A DNA stretch of 64,000 nucleotides, taken from NCBI RefSeq assembly GCF_003583935.1, contig NZ_QYRN01000009.1, positions 62,001-126,000 of the forward strand, written 5' to 3'. The DNA is from Aureimonas flava. GTDB taxonomy: Bacteria > Pseudomonadota > Alphaproteobacteria > Rhizobiales > Rhizobiaceae. Positions within the stretch are counted from its first letter, which is position 1; each line of letters begins with the position of its first letter. A program made the position numbers and the translations under genes. The notes beneath the pieces were generated by a model, which saw only the letters and a program-made list of their open reading frames with translations, did no database searches and had not been told where the DNA came from. Positions 16,346 through 24,700 of this stretch are shown here, piece by piece.

Positions 16346-17539
16346 ATGACCCTGTTCAAGACGCTCGACGACGCCGCCCTCCAGGGCAAGCGCGTCCTGG
16401 TGCGCGTGGACCTCAACGTGCCGATGAAGGACGGCAAGGTGACGGACGCGACGCGCATCGAGCGTATCCTGCCGACCGTCCGCGAGATCTCCGAGAAGGG
16501 CGGGCGCGTGGTCCTGCTCGCCCATTTCGGCCGGCCGAAGGGCAAGGCGGACCCCTCGCAGTCTCTGGCGCCGATCGCGCCGATCCTCTCCGAGAAGCTC
16601 GGGCGCCCCGTCGGCTTCGCCGAGGACTGCGTCGGGCCGGTGGCCGAGGGCATCGTCGCCAACATGACGGACGGCGACGTCCTGCTCCTCGAGAACACGC
16701 GGTTCCACGCCGGCGAGGAGGGGAACGACGAGACCTTCGTGTCGCAGCTCGCCTCCCTCGGCGACGTCTACGTCAACGACGCCTTCTCGGCCGCGCACCG
16801 CGCCCACGCCTCGACCGAAGGCCTCGCCCACCATCTGCCCTCCTATGCCGGCCGCACCATGCAGGCCGAGCTGGAGGCCCTGGAAAAGGGTCTCGGCCAT
16901 CCCGAAAAGCCGGTGATCGCGATCGTCGGCGGGGCCAAGGTCTCGACCAAGATCGACCTTCTCCAGAACCTCGTGACCAAGGTGGACTGCCTGGTGATCG
17001 GCGGCGGCATGGCCAACACGTTTCTGGCCGCCCAGGGCAAGGACGTCGGCAAGTCGCTCTGCGAGCACGACCTCGCCGAAACCGCGAAGGCGATCCTCGC
17101 CGCTGCGGCGACGAGCGGCTGCACCATCCTCCTGCCGGTCGATGCCGTGGTGGCGCGCGAGTTCAAGGCCAACGCCGCGAACGAGACCGTGCCGGTCGAC
17201 CGCGTGCCCTCCGACGCGATGATTCTCGATGTCGGCCCCGCCTCGGTCGGCGCCATCGCCGAATGGATCGACAAGTCGAAGACGCTGGTCTGGAACGGCC
17301 CGCTCGGCGCCTTCGAGATCGAGCCCTTCGACCGGGCGACCATGGCCGCCGCGCGCCACGCGGCCGCCCGCACGGACGCTCACCAGCTCGTCTCGGTGGC
17401 CGGCGGTGGCGATACTGTGGCCGCCCTCAACCAGGCCAGCGTGTCGGAGCGGTTCTCCTACGTCTCCACGGCCGGCGGCGCCTTCCTGGAATGGATGGAA
17501 GGCAAGCCGCTGCCGGGCGTCGACGCGCTCAAGGCCTGA
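16346..17539 (+). CDS. pgk: Phosphoglycerate kinase
   Basis: Transfers phosphate from 1,3-bisphosphoglycerate to ADP, the first ATP-yielding step of glycolysis, and runs in reverse in gluconeogenesis. The 397-aa protein has the N-terminal signature [16 protein letters not shown], the substrate arginines ([15 protein letters not shown]), [16 protein letters not shown] and the C-terminal nucleotide loop [17 protein letters not shown] at 16346 with AAGGAACGGAG upstream. It follows gap with one gene between and is 18 nt before the SGNH hydrolase gene. Confidence 0.98.
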   Translation: MTLFKTLDDAALQGKRVLVRVDLNVPMKDGKVTDATRIERILPTVREISEKGGRVVLLAHFGRPKGKADPSQSLAPIAPILSEKLGRPVGFAEDCVGPVAEGIVANMTDGDVLLLENTRFHAGEEGNDETFVSQLASLGDVYVNDAFSAAHRAHASTEGLAHHLPSYAGRTMQAELEALEKGLGHPEKPVIAIVGGAKVSTKIDLLQNLVTKVDCLVIGGGMANTFLAAQGKDVGKSLCEHDLAETAKAILAAAATSGCTILLPVDAVVAREFKANAANETVPVDRVPSDAMILDVGPASVGAIAEWIDKSKTLVWNGPLGAFEIEPFDRATMAAARHAAARTDAHQLVSVAGGGDTVAALNQASVSERFSYVSTAGGAFLEWMEGKPLPGVDALKA

Positions 17540-17557
17540 GCCGAAGCGCGGCGAGCC

Positions 17558-18286
17558 ATGCGGCCGGCCCTACTCTCCTGGCTGATGCTCCCGGTCTATA
17601 TCTGGCAGGGCATCGGCATCCGGCGGCGCATCGAGCGCATGCTGCCGCCCGCCGGCCCCTTCCACGGGTCGGCGGGCGACGAGCGCGGCGACGCGCCGAT
17701 CCGCCTCCTGGTGCTCGGGGATTCCTCGGCCGCCGGCGTCGGGGTGGACCGGGCGGAGGACGGGCTCGCCGCCCGCCTCGCCGAGCGGCTGCACGCCCTC
17801 ACGGGCGAGGCCGTGCGCTGGCGCGCCATCGGCTCCAATTCGGCCGTCTCGGCCGACGTGCGCGACTTCATCGTGCCGAACGTCGCGGCGGAGGGCTTCA
17901 CGCACATCCTCCTGTCGATCGGCACCAACGACGTGAAGAACTTCCACACCGCGCGGCGCTTCAAGCGCGGCTTCGGCGGCCTGCTCTACGCGCTGCGCGC
18001 CCGCTGGCCGGACGCGCGCATCGTCTGGTCGCCGCCGGTCGACATGCTGCGCGTGCCGGCCCTTCCGCCGGGCCTTGCCAAGGTGCTCTCGCTGCGCGAA
18101 CGCGTGCTGGCGCGGCTCGGCGCCCGCCTGTGCCTGGAGCGCGGCGTGGTGCCCGCCACAACCCTGCCCCGCGTCGAGCCTGCCGGCTTCTCGCGCGACG
18201 GCTTCCACGCCTCGGCCGACGGCGCCGCCTACACGGCCGGCCACCTCGCGCCGTACCTGCTCGGAGACCGCGCCCGCCAGGGGTGA
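17558..18286 (+). CDS. SGNH/GDSL-family hydrolase
   Basis: 242-aa esterase or lipase of the SGNH fold. The nucleophile lies in block I LLVLGDSSAAGVGV (S56), block III appears as LSIGTNDVKN and block V as FSRDGFHASADG, with the catalytic Asp and His. The N-terminus MRPALLSWLMLPVYIWQGIG is hydrophobic and may be a membrane anchor or signal. Substrate unknown; related proteins deacetylate or de-esterify polysaccharides and lipids. It starts 18 nt after pgk, so it is probably the last gene of that operon. Confidence 0.8.
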   Translation: MRPALLSWLMLPVYIWQGIGIRRRIERMLPPAGPFHGSAGDERGDAPIRLLVLGDSSAAGVGVDRAEDGLAARLAERLHALTGEAVRWRAIGSNSAVSADVRDFIVPNVAAEGFTHILLSIGTNDVKNFHTARRFKRGFGGLLYALRARWPDARIVWSPPVDMLRVPALPPGLAKVLSLRERVLARLGARLCLERGVVPATTLPRVEPAGFSRDGFHASADGAAYTAGHLAPYLLGDRARQG

Positions 18287-18429
18287 GACGGACAGGCCTT
18301 GCCTGCCCCCTCCACCCCTGCGTCCGCCGCCGTGGATCATCGCCTCCCCGAGACGGAGAGGCGAAGGGATCATCGAAGGACGGGACGGCCGAGAGCCAAG
18401 CCGGAAGCGTAGGGTGATTCGAGCGCGAG

Positions 18430-18500
18430 TGACGGCGAAGAGCTCGATATCCAAGGGGTGCTTTCGCGCCCCAGATGCGATGCGCGAGCCTTCGCCGTCA
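18430..18500. repeat. Long two-tier hairpin, 16-bp outer stem
   Basis: TGACGGCGAAG (18430-18440) and GCTCG (18442-18446), with one bulged A between them, pair exactly with CGAGC (18485-18489) and CTTCGCCGTCA (18490-18500). The 38-nt loop contains a second hairpin, GGGGTGC (18455-18461) / GCGCCCC (18466-18472), closed by TTTC. Seen directly in the sequence; function unknown. Confidence 0.75.
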
Positions 18501-18545
18501 TCGTCCGCGGCCTGAAGTCGGCCCCGACGCTCCGGGCGTGTCGCG

Positions 18546-18597
18546 ATCTGTCCATCGCGTCCCCCGCGGCCGGTCCGGGGGCGGGCGATGGACGGAT
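18546..18597. repeat. Long hairpin, 13-bp outer and 6-bp inner stem
   Basis: ATCTGTCCATCGC (18546-18558) pairs with GCGATGGACGGAT (18585-18597) with a single G-T wobble. After a small internal loop, CCCCCG (18561-18566) pairs with CGGGGG (18576-18581). The arms are unrelated in sequence to the hairpin at 18430-18500. Confidence 0.7.
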
Positions 18598-18993
18598 GAT
18601 GGCGGGACGCCGACCATCCCGCGCCCGAGCCACGACCGGCACGCCGCATCGCGCACCAGCCCGCGCGAACCGGCGTTGATCGTGCGGACCCGACGCAGGC
18701 TCGCACGAACTCGACGCGTCGGTCCGAACCGCGACGAGCGCCGGGCCCGCCATCGAACGGCAGCGCGACGAGCCGAAAAGGCCGAGCCATGGAAGCGGCT
18801 GCGGCACCCGCGCGATCGGCTCGTGTGCGTCCCTTTCGCCACGGGACTCGCGTGACACTGTGGGATTAGAGCGGCGATCGATCGTTTCAAGATGCACTTG
18901 CCCCAATTCGGACGGAATGGCGGAGGAAAGGCCCGCGCGCCGATTTCATCGCATGCGATCCACCGGCCGGATCGCGCTCCCGGATGCCAGCCC

Positions 18994-20781
18994 ATGCCTG
19001 CCGCTTCCCAGTCTCTCCAAGCCTATGCGCGGGCGATCCTGCTTCTGCGCCCCGAAGCCGGGCGGGTCGCCGGCATCGTCGTGGCCGGCATGGCCGTCGC
19101 CGGCATCCAGGTGGCCGAGCCCGTGCTCTTCGGCCATGCCGTGAACGCCCTCCTAGCGGGCGGAAACGCCTTGCAGCTCGTGCTCCTCTGGGGCGCCGCG
19201 AGCTTCGTCTCGTTCCTCTCGGCCATGACGATCTCGCTCCTCGCCGACCGGCTGATGCACCGCCGGCGCCTTGCCGCCATGGCGACCTTCCTCGAGCACG
19301 TCCTGGCGCTGCCGGCCTCGTTCCACGCGCGCTCGCAGTCCGGCGGGCTGATGCGGGTGATGGTTTCGGGCGTCGACACGCTGTTCTCGTTCTGGCTGCC
19401 GCTGTTCCGCGAGCAGATCGGAAACCTCGTCGCGCTCGCCGTGCTCCTGCCCGTCGCCTTCTGGATGAACTGGCGGCTCGCCTCGCTCCTCGGGGTGCTG
19501 ATCGTCGTCTACACGCTGGTGAACCTTGCGGTCGTGCGTCGCACCTCCGGCGGCCAGGCCCATATCGAGGGGCACTTCACCCGTGTCTCCGGCACCGTCG
19601 GCGAGCTTTTCGGTAATGTGCCGATGCTCCAGAGCTTCCTCGCGGTGCCTCGCGAGATCGGCTCCGTCCGCTCGGCGCTCGACGGCATCCTCTCGGCCCA
19701 GTATCCGGTGCTCAACTGGTGGGCCGTGATGGCCGTGCTGACGCGCGGCGCCTCGTCCATCTCGATCGTCTCGATCTTCGCGTACGGCGCCCTTCTCGCC
19801 TCGCGCGGGCAGACCAGCGTCGGTGAGATCGTCTCCTTCGTGGGCTTCGCGACCCTCCTGATCGCCCGTCTGGACCAGCTCACCGGCTTCCTGATGGGCC
19901 TGTTCTCGCGCGCGCCGATGCTGGTGCAGTTCTTCGCCGTGCTCGGCGAGCGGACCGACGTCGTGGAACGCGCCGATGCGCAGCCGCTGGCGATCACCGA
20001 GGGGCGGGTCCGCTTCGAGAACGTCACCTTCCGCTATCCGCAGGGGTCGGGCGCCGTGCGCGGGCTCGACTTCGAGGCGCGGCCCGGCGAGACGGTCGCC
20101 ATCGTCGGGCCCACAGGCTCCGGCAAGTCCACCGCCCTCTCGCTCCTCCAGCGCGCCTACGATCCCGAAAGCGGGCGCATCACTATCGACGGGCAGGACA
20201 TCCGCGACGTCACGCTCACCTCGCTGCGGGCCTCGATCGGCGTGGTGTTCCAGGAGGCGGGCCTCTTCAGTCGCACCATCCGCGAGAACATCGCCATCGG
20301 CCGGCCCGAGGCGACGATGGCCGAGATCGAGGAGGCCGCTCGTCTCGCGGGCGCCGCCGAGTTCGTGGCCCGCCGGGCCGAGGGGTTCGAGGCCATGGTC
20401 GGCGAGCGCGGCGCGGGCCTGTCCGGGGGCGAGCGGCAGCGCCTAGCGATCGCCCGCGCGCTGCTGAAGGACGCGCCGATCCTGGTTCTGGACGAGGCCA
20501 CCTCGGCGCTCGACACGGCCACCGAGACGCGGCTCCAGGGCGCGCTGGAGCGGCTGCGCCGGGGGCGCACGACCTTCGTGATCGCCCATCGCCTGTCCAC
20601 CATCCGCTCGGCCGACCGGATCATCGTGCTCGACCAGGGCACGATCGTCGAAAGCGGCACGTTCGACGAACTGGTGGCGCGGGGCGGCATCTTCGCCGAC
20701 CTCGCGCGCGACGCCGGTGTGGCGCCTCGGCGCCGGAGCGACGAGGCGGCGCCGCAGCCCTTCCTGGAAGCGGCCGAATAG
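18994..20781 (+). CDS. ndvA: Cyclic beta-1,2-glucan ABC exporter (NdvA/ChvA type)
   Basis: 595-aa fused permease-ATPase of the exporter type. Six membrane helices lie in about 1-320; the nucleotide-binding domain (about 345-575) has Walker A IVGPTGSGKSTALSLL, signature AGLSGGERQRLAIARAL, Walker B ILVLDEATSALD and the switch His in FVIAHRLSTIRSAD. The N-terminus (SLQAYARAILLLRPEAGRV, VAEPVLFGHAVNALL) resembles NdvA, which exports periplasmic cyclic glucans needed for osmoadaptation and host interaction. No glucan synthase (ndvB) is in the window, so another lipid or glycan substrate is possible. ATG at 18994 fits the family; the frame is open to 18892. Confidence 0.8.
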   Translation: MPAASQSLQAYARAILLLRPEAGRVAGIVVAGMAVAGIQVAEPVLFGHAVNALLAGGNALQLVLLWGAASFVSFLSAMTISLLADRLMHRRRLAAMATFLEHVLALPASFHARSQSGGLMRVMVSGVDTLFSFWLPLFREQIGNLVALAVLLPVAFWMNWRLASLLGVLIVVYTLVNLAVVRRTSGGQAHIEGHFTRVSGTVGELFGNVPMLQSFLAVPREIGSVRSALDGILSAQYPVLNWWAVMAVLTRGASSISIVSIFAYGALLASRGQTSVGEIVSFVGFATLLIARLDQLTGFLMGLFSRAPMLVQFFAVLGERTDVVERADAQPLAITEGRVRFENVTFRYPQGSGAVRGLDFEARPGETVAIVGPTGSGKSTALSLLQRAYDPESGRITIDGQDIRDVTLTSLRASIGVVFQEAGLFSRTIRENIAIGRPEATMAEIEEAARLAGAAEFVARRAEGFEAMVGERGAGLSGGERQRLAIARALLKDAPILVLDEATSALDTATETRLQGALERLRRGRTTFVIAHRLSTIRSADRIIVLDQGTIVESGTFDELVARGGIFADLARDAGVAPRRRSDEAAPQPFLEAAE

Positions 20782-20785
20782 CCCC

Positions 20786-21496
20786 TCAGCGCCCTGGCAG
20801 GGGCGCCTTGTCCGGAAGGGGGAAGAAGCCCGCGAAGCGCCGGACGGCGTCGCGGTCGCCCGCAATCTCCAGGGCGCCGGCGCGCTCCAGCGATTCCAGA
20901 TCCTGACCGCCGTAGATCGCGGCCGCCACGGCGCGCGGCTCGCCCGCCAGCACGGCGTCGGCCGGCTCCGGCGGCGCGGCGGCGACCGCGATCCGCCCGT
21001 CCCGCACCTCGGCCAGCAGCGTCTCGCGGCCGAGACGCAAGCCGATGCGCCCCGCGTATCCGTCCGCGAGCGCGCCGTCGAACATGGTGCGCATCGACAG
21101 CATCAGCGACGCCGCCGAGAAGCTCGCGGCCGGATCGTGGAAGGGCGAGCGCGCCCCCCAGCGCCCGACCACGCGGAAGATCGGCTCGGCCTCGTAACCC
21201 CAGGCGGTGAGCTCGTAAACCTTGGCGCCGGACGGCGGCGGCAGCTCGCGGCGGGTGAGGACGCCCGCCTCCTCCAGCCATTCCAGCCGCTGCGTCAGGA
21301 CGTTGGCGCTGATCCCCGGAAGACCGGCGCGCAGGTCGCCGAACCGGCGCGGGCCGGCCATCAGCTCGCGCATCACCAGGAGGGTCCAACGCTCGCCGAC
21401 AAGCTCCAACGCGTGGGCGGCGGCGCATGCGTCGCCGTAGAACCAGTGATGCCCTGTGCCCGGTCGGAGATTTTTAGTTATTTTATCTGACTTCAT
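20786..21496 (-). CDS. HxlR-family transcriptional regulator with C-terminal domain
   Basis: 236-aa regulator. Residues about 16-110 form an HxlR winged helix (ACAAAHALELVGERWTLLVM, GPRRFGDLRAGLPGISANVL, LTQRLEWLEEAGVL). The C-terminal half (about 125-225) looks like an SCP2-type sterol/lipid-binding domain found in longer HxlR proteins, so the ligand may be hydrophobic. It is divergent from two VOC-family genes with an 88-nt gap and is their likely regulator. ATG at 21496 in an AT-rich promoter patch. Its stop is 4 nt from the end of the exporter gene. Confidence 0.85.
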   Translation of the reverse strand: MKSDKITKNLRPGTGHHWFYGDACAAAHALELVGERWTLLVMRELMAGPRRFGDLRAGLPGISANVLTQRLEWLEEAGVLTRRELPPPSGAKVYELTAWGYEAEPIFRVVGRWGARSPFHDPAASFSAASLMLSMRTMFDGALADGYAGRIGLRLGRETLLAEVRDGRIAVAAAPPEPADAVLAGEPRAVAAAIYGGQDLESLERAGALEIAGDRDAVRRFAGFFPLPDKAPLPGR

Positions 21497-21547
21497 CGTT
21501 GCTTTTTATAACTTGCCGTCGCAACCTCGGTCAATCCGAGCCGCGCC

Positions 21548-21560
21548 GGGGGGGGGGGGG
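21548..21560. repeat. Poly-G tract, 13 G on the plus strand
   Basis: An uninterrupted run of 13 G in the divergent region between the HxlR gene and the first VOC gene, 16 nt before its ribosome site. Such tracts slip during replication and can vary expression; the length may also be miscounted by sequencing. Confidence 0.9.
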
Positions 21561-21584
21561 TGCGGCGCCTTCGGGAGGAGCCCC

Positions 21585-22007
21585 ATGCCGACCATGATCT
21601 TCGTCAACCTGCCGGTGCGCGAACTCGCGGCCTCGATCCGCTTCTACGAGGCGTTGGGCGGGTCCAGGAACCCGCAGTGCTCCGACGACACGGCAGCCTG
21701 CATCGTTCTGTCGGACGCGATCCACGTCATGCTGCTCACCCACGACAAGTTCATGCAGTTCTCGCCCCGCCCCGTCGCCGACGCGCGCGCCACGGCGCGG
21801 GTGCTGCTCTGCGTCTCGGCGGAGAGCCGCGAGGCGGTGGACGGGCAGGTGCGCAAGGCGATGGAGGCCGGCGGCACCCCCGACCCGACCCCGACGCAGG
21901 ACTACGGGTTCATGTACGGCCGCTCCTACGAGGACCCGGACGGCCACATCTGGGAGGTGATGTGGATGGACCCGGCGGCCGCTGCGTCGGGAACCGCCGC
22001 CGCCTGA
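21585..22007 (+). CDS. VOC-family (glyoxalase-like) protein
   Basis: 140-aa protein of the vicinal oxygen chelate fold: PTMIFVNLPVRELAASIRFY at the start and YGRSYEDPDGHIWEVMWMDP with the metal-site Glu near the end. Members include glyoxalases, dioxygenases and resistance proteins; this one has a short central insertion (LTHDKFMQFSPRPVADAR) seen in many uncharacterised relatives. ATG at 21585 follows GGGAGGAG by 4 nt. It faces away from the HxlR gene and is followed by a tiny ORF and a second VOC gene, probably one transcript. Confidence 0.88.
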   Translation: MPTMIFVNLPVRELAASIRFYEALGGSRNPQCSDDTAACIVLSDAIHVMLLTHDKFMQFSPRPVADARATARVLLCVSAESREAVDGQVRKAMEAGGTPDPTPTQDYGFMYGRSYEDPDGHIWEVMWMDPAAAASGTAAA

Positions 22008-22037
22008 GGCCTGCCGCCTCGATGCAAGGAGAGGATC

Positions 22038-22100
22038 ATGACCTGCGAGAAACGCTTCATGGCCCCCGCTCCGGGCGCCGTTCTCCGGACCGAGGCCTGA
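22038..22100 (+). CDS. Possible 20-aa leader ORF
   Basis: A short ORF, MTCEKRFMAPAPGAVLRTEA, with a very good ribosome site (AAGGAGAGG, 4 nt before the ATG). It ends 4 nt before the ATG of the next VOC gene. It may couple translation to that gene or be the remnant of a lost one. Nothing recognisable in the peptide. Confidence 0.35.
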   Translation: MTCEKRFMAPAPGAVLRTEA

Positions 22101-22104
22101 GCGC

Positions 22105-22596
22105 ATGGACACCCTGCGCCCCTGCCTCTGGTTCGACGGCAATGCACGGGAAGCCGTCGACTTCTACGTCTCGCTCCTGCCCGGCTCGCGCATCGACGCC
22201 GTGGTTCCGGCACCGCGGGGCACGCCCGGCCGCGCGGAAGGCGACGTCCTGATGATCGAGTTCACGTTGATGGGCCAGCCCTACTCGGCCCTGAACGGCG
22301 GCCCGGACTTCCGCTTCACGCCGGCCGTCTCGCTCGTGGTGCCCTGCCGGGACCAGGCCGAGGTGGACCGGCTGTGGGATGCGCTTGCGGACGGCGGCGC
22401 GCCCTTGGACTGCGGCTGGGTAAACGACCGCTTCGGCCTGTCGTGGCAGGTCGTGCCGGACCGGCTGCTGCAGATGCTGAGAAGCGCGGAGCGCGAGCCG
22501 CGCCAGCGCGCCTTCGAGGCGATGATGGGAATGGTGAAGCTCGACCTCGCGGCGCTGGAGGCCGCCTGGGCCGGTCAGTCGCCCTCGTCCTCGTAG
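22105..22596 (+). CDS. PhnB-like VOC-family protein
   Basis: 163-aa protein of the PhnB/3-demethylubiquinone methyltransferase-like VOC subgroup: LRPCLWFDGNAREAVDFYVS, FTLMGQPYSALNGGPDFRFT, SLVVPCRDQAEVDRLWDALA and GWVNDRFGLSWQVVP. Despite the domain name these are not shown to be methyltransferases. It starts 4 nt after the small ORF and 97 nt after the first VOC gene. Its last 22 nt overlap the 3' end of the opposite exonuclease gene. Confidence 0.88.
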   Translation: MDTLRPCLWFDGNAREAVDFYVSLLPGSRIDAVVPAPRGTPGRAEGDVLMIEFTLMGQPYSALNGGPDFRFTPAVSLVVPCRDQAEVDRLWDALADGGAPLDCGWVNDRFGLSWQVVPDRLLQMLRSAEREPRQRAFEAMMGMVKLDLAALEAAWAGQSPSSS

Positions 22597-23606
22597 CCCA
22601 CGAGGTGGAGCGGGCGGGCGCGCACGCCTTTCAGCGCGCACCAGCGCACCAGCGCCTCCTCGCGGCCATGCGTGACCCAGACCTCCTGCGGCGCGATCTC
22701 GGCGATGGTCTCGACCAGCTCGTCCCAGTCGCAGTGGTCCGAAAGGATCAGCGGCAGCTCGACGCCGCGCTGGCGGGCCCGCCCGCGCACCCGCATCCAG
22801 CCCGAGGCGAAGCAGGAGACCGGGTCGGGAAAGCGGCGCGCCCACTTGTCGGCGAAGGCCGAGGGCGGACCGACGATCACGGCCCCGGCGAATTCGCCCT
22901 TCGCCGCGCCCTCCGCGTCCTTGCCGCGCGCGATCGTGGCGGGCCGCAGCTCGCCGAGGTCGATCCCCTCCTCCTGGTAGAAGTCGCAAAGCCGCTTCAG
23001 CGCGCCGTGGATGAAGATCGGCGCGTCGTAGCCCTCCTCGCGGAGCATGCGGATCACCCGCTGCGCCTTGCCGAGCGCATAGGCGCCCACGAGATGCGCG
23101 CGCTCGGGAAACTGGCGGGTGGAGGCGATGAGCTTGCGCACCTCGCCGCGCGAGTCCGGGTGGCGGAACACCGGCAGCGCAAAGGTCGCCTCCGTGATGA
23201 AGACGTCGCAGGGCACCGGCTCGAAAGCCTCGGCCGTCGGGTCCTCGCGCCGCTTGTAGTCGCCGCTCGCCACGATCCGCATGCCGCCCCATTCCACCAG
23301 GATCTGGGCCGAGCCGAGCACGTGCCCGGCGGGGTGGAACGACACCGTCACGCCGTCGATCGTGATCCGCTCGCCCCAGTCGGCGACCTGCCGCGTCTCG
23401 CAGAAATCCTCGCCGTATCGCAGCGCCATGATCGCGAGCGTGCGGCGCGTGGCGAGCACCGTCCGGTTGCCGGGCCGGGCGTGGTCGGCGTGGCCATGGG
23501 TCACCAGCGCGCGTGCGACCGGGCGCACGGGGTCGATGTGGAAATCGCCCGGCGGGCAGTAGAGGCCCTCGGGCGTCGGGCGGAGGAGGTCTTCGAAGCG
23601 CGCCAT
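22575..23606 (-). CDS. Ligase-associated DNA exonuclease (MBL fold, TIGR04122-like)
   Basis: 343-aa metallo-beta-lactamase/beta-CASP nuclease. The metal motif is VTHGHADHARPGN; further motifs are SFHPAGHVLGSAQI, ASGDYKRREDP, ITEATFALPVF, a beta-CASP middle domain (GAYALGKAQRVIRML) and LILSDHCDWDEL. It belongs to the set encoded with an ATP-dependent DNA ligase, a DEXH helicase and PdeM, thought to act in DNA end repair. The helicase and PdeM lie at 25.4 and 31.8 kb, but no such ligase is found here. ATG at 23606 (MARFEDLLRPTPEGL); the longer frame upstream is rejected. Confidence 0.88.
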   Translation of the reverse strand: MARFEDLLRPTPEGLYCPPGDFHIDPVRPVARALVTHGHADHARPGNRTVLATRRTLAIMALRYGEDFCETRQVADWGERITIDGVTVSFHPAGHVLGSAQILVEWGGMRIVASGDYKRREDPTAEAFEPVPCDVFITEATFALPVFRHPDSRGEVRKLIASTRQFPERAHLVGAYALGKAQRVIRMLREEGYDAPIFIHGALKRLCDFYQEEGIDLGELRPATIARGKDAEGAAKGEFAGAVIVGPPSAFADKWARRFPDPVSCFASGWMRVRGRARQRGVELPLILSDHCDWDELVETIAEIAPQEVWVTHGREEALVRWCALKGVRARPLHLVGYEDEGD

Positions 23607-23693
23607 CCCCCGGCGAGATAGGGCCTGCGCGCCGGTGCGAAAGCCCTTGCGCACGGGGGGTCGGCGGCCGCATATGCGCCAGCCCTTCTCGGA

Positions 23694-24617
23694 ATGCCGC
23701 CCTTGCGCCCCAGCCAGCACAGATCCGGCGACGACCTCGCCGACCGCCGCGCCGACTATGCCGAGGCCTACGCCCGGGCCGGAGACCCGGCGGCGGCCGC
23801 CGACCTCATGGCCCAGGCGGTGGAGCGCGCGCCCGGCTGGCTGCTCGGCCGCGTGCGCTGGGCGGAGCTCCTGGCCGAGGCCGGCGACACGCAGGCGGCC
23901 GGCGAGGCCTTTCGCCGCGCGCTCGACGACGACGGCGCGGACCCCTACGGCGCGCGGCTGAAGCTCGCGCGGCTCGGCGCCGCACCCGTCCCCGACGCGG
24001 CCCCGCCGTCCTTCGTCGCGGGCCTCTTCGACCAGTACGCCGACGGGTTCGAGGACGCGCTGGTGCGCCGGCTCGGCTACCGGGTGCCGGACGAACTCAT
24101 GGCGATGCTGGCGGCATCCGCGCCCGGCGCGCGCTTCGCGGCCGCGCTGGACCTCGGCTGCGGCACCGGGCTGATGGGCGAGCGGCTTCGCCCCGCCTGC
24201 GGGCGGCTCGACGGGATCGACCTCTCGGCCGGCATGCTGGAGAAGGCGCGGCGCAAGCGGCTCTACGACACGCTGATGGAAGGCGACATCCTCGCCGCGC
24301 CGCCGCTCGAGACGGGCGCCTACGACCTCGTCACCGCCGCCGACGTGCTGATCTACCTCGGCGACCTGCGCCCCGTCTTCGCCCATGTGGCCCGGCTCCA
24401 GGCACCGGGCGGCTGGCTGGCCGTCTCGGCCGAGCGGGCGGACCAGGCCGAGACCTTCGTTCTGCGTCCCTCGCTGCGCTACGCGCACGCGCCGGCCTAT
24501 CTCCATGCCATGCTCGGCGAGGCCGGCTACGCGGTGGTCGCCGAGACCGGCGGCACCCTCCGGCGGGACCGGGGCGAGGCGGTCGCCGGCACGCTCATCG
24601 TCGCGCGCCGGGCTTGA
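23694..24617 (+). CDS. TPR-containing SAM-dependent methyltransferase
   Basis: 307-aa protein with two or three helical TPR-like repeats at the N-terminus (about 15-95: YAEAYARAGDPAAAADLMAQ, ELLAEAGDTQAAGEAFRRAL) and a class I methyltransferase domain. Motif I is ALDLGCGTGLMGER (151-164) and the later Asp motif lies in DLVTAADVLIYLGDL. The methyl acceptor is unknown. It diverges from the exonuclease gene with an 87-nt gap, so it could share regulation. The next gene begins within 90 nt. Confidence 0.82.
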   Translation: MPPLRPSQHRSGDDLADRRADYAEAYARAGDPAAAADLMAQAVERAPGWLLGRVRWAELLAEAGDTQAAGEAFRRALDDDGADPYGARLKLARLGAAPVPDAAPPSFVAGLFDQYADGFEDALVRRLGYRVPDELMAMLAASAPGARFAAALDLGCGTGLMGERLRPACGRLDGIDLSAGMLEKARRKRLYDTLMEGDILAAPPLETGAYDLVTAADVLIYLGDLRPVFAHVARLQAPGGWLAVSAERADQAETFVLRPSLRYAHAPAYLHAMLGEAGYAVVAETGGTLRRDRGEAVAGTLIVARRA

Positions 24618-24700
24618 GCATGGCTCCCATGCGAAAGGCGCGCTGGTCCGGGGCGGCCGGCCCGCTAGTCTCGAAGCTGCGACGCCAACGGAGTTCGACC

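Larger units (their letters stand above)
18287..18993. other. Gene-free region rich in hairpins
   Basis: No protein gene is supported in these 707 nt. The longest frame (18370-18906, minus) is rich in Arg and Ser and matches no family. Several inverted repeats follow each other: 18341-18363 (6-bp stem), 18430-18500, 18546-18597, 18602-18622 (6 bp) and 18680-18708 (7 bp). It could be a long structured leader of the exporter gene, an independent RNA, or decayed palindromic repeats. Confidence 0.6.

Noticed and set aside
18370-18906. A 178-codon frame on the minus strand in the hairpin-rich gap
   Set aside because: Arg/Ser-rich, no family resemblance, and it runs through the long hairpins.
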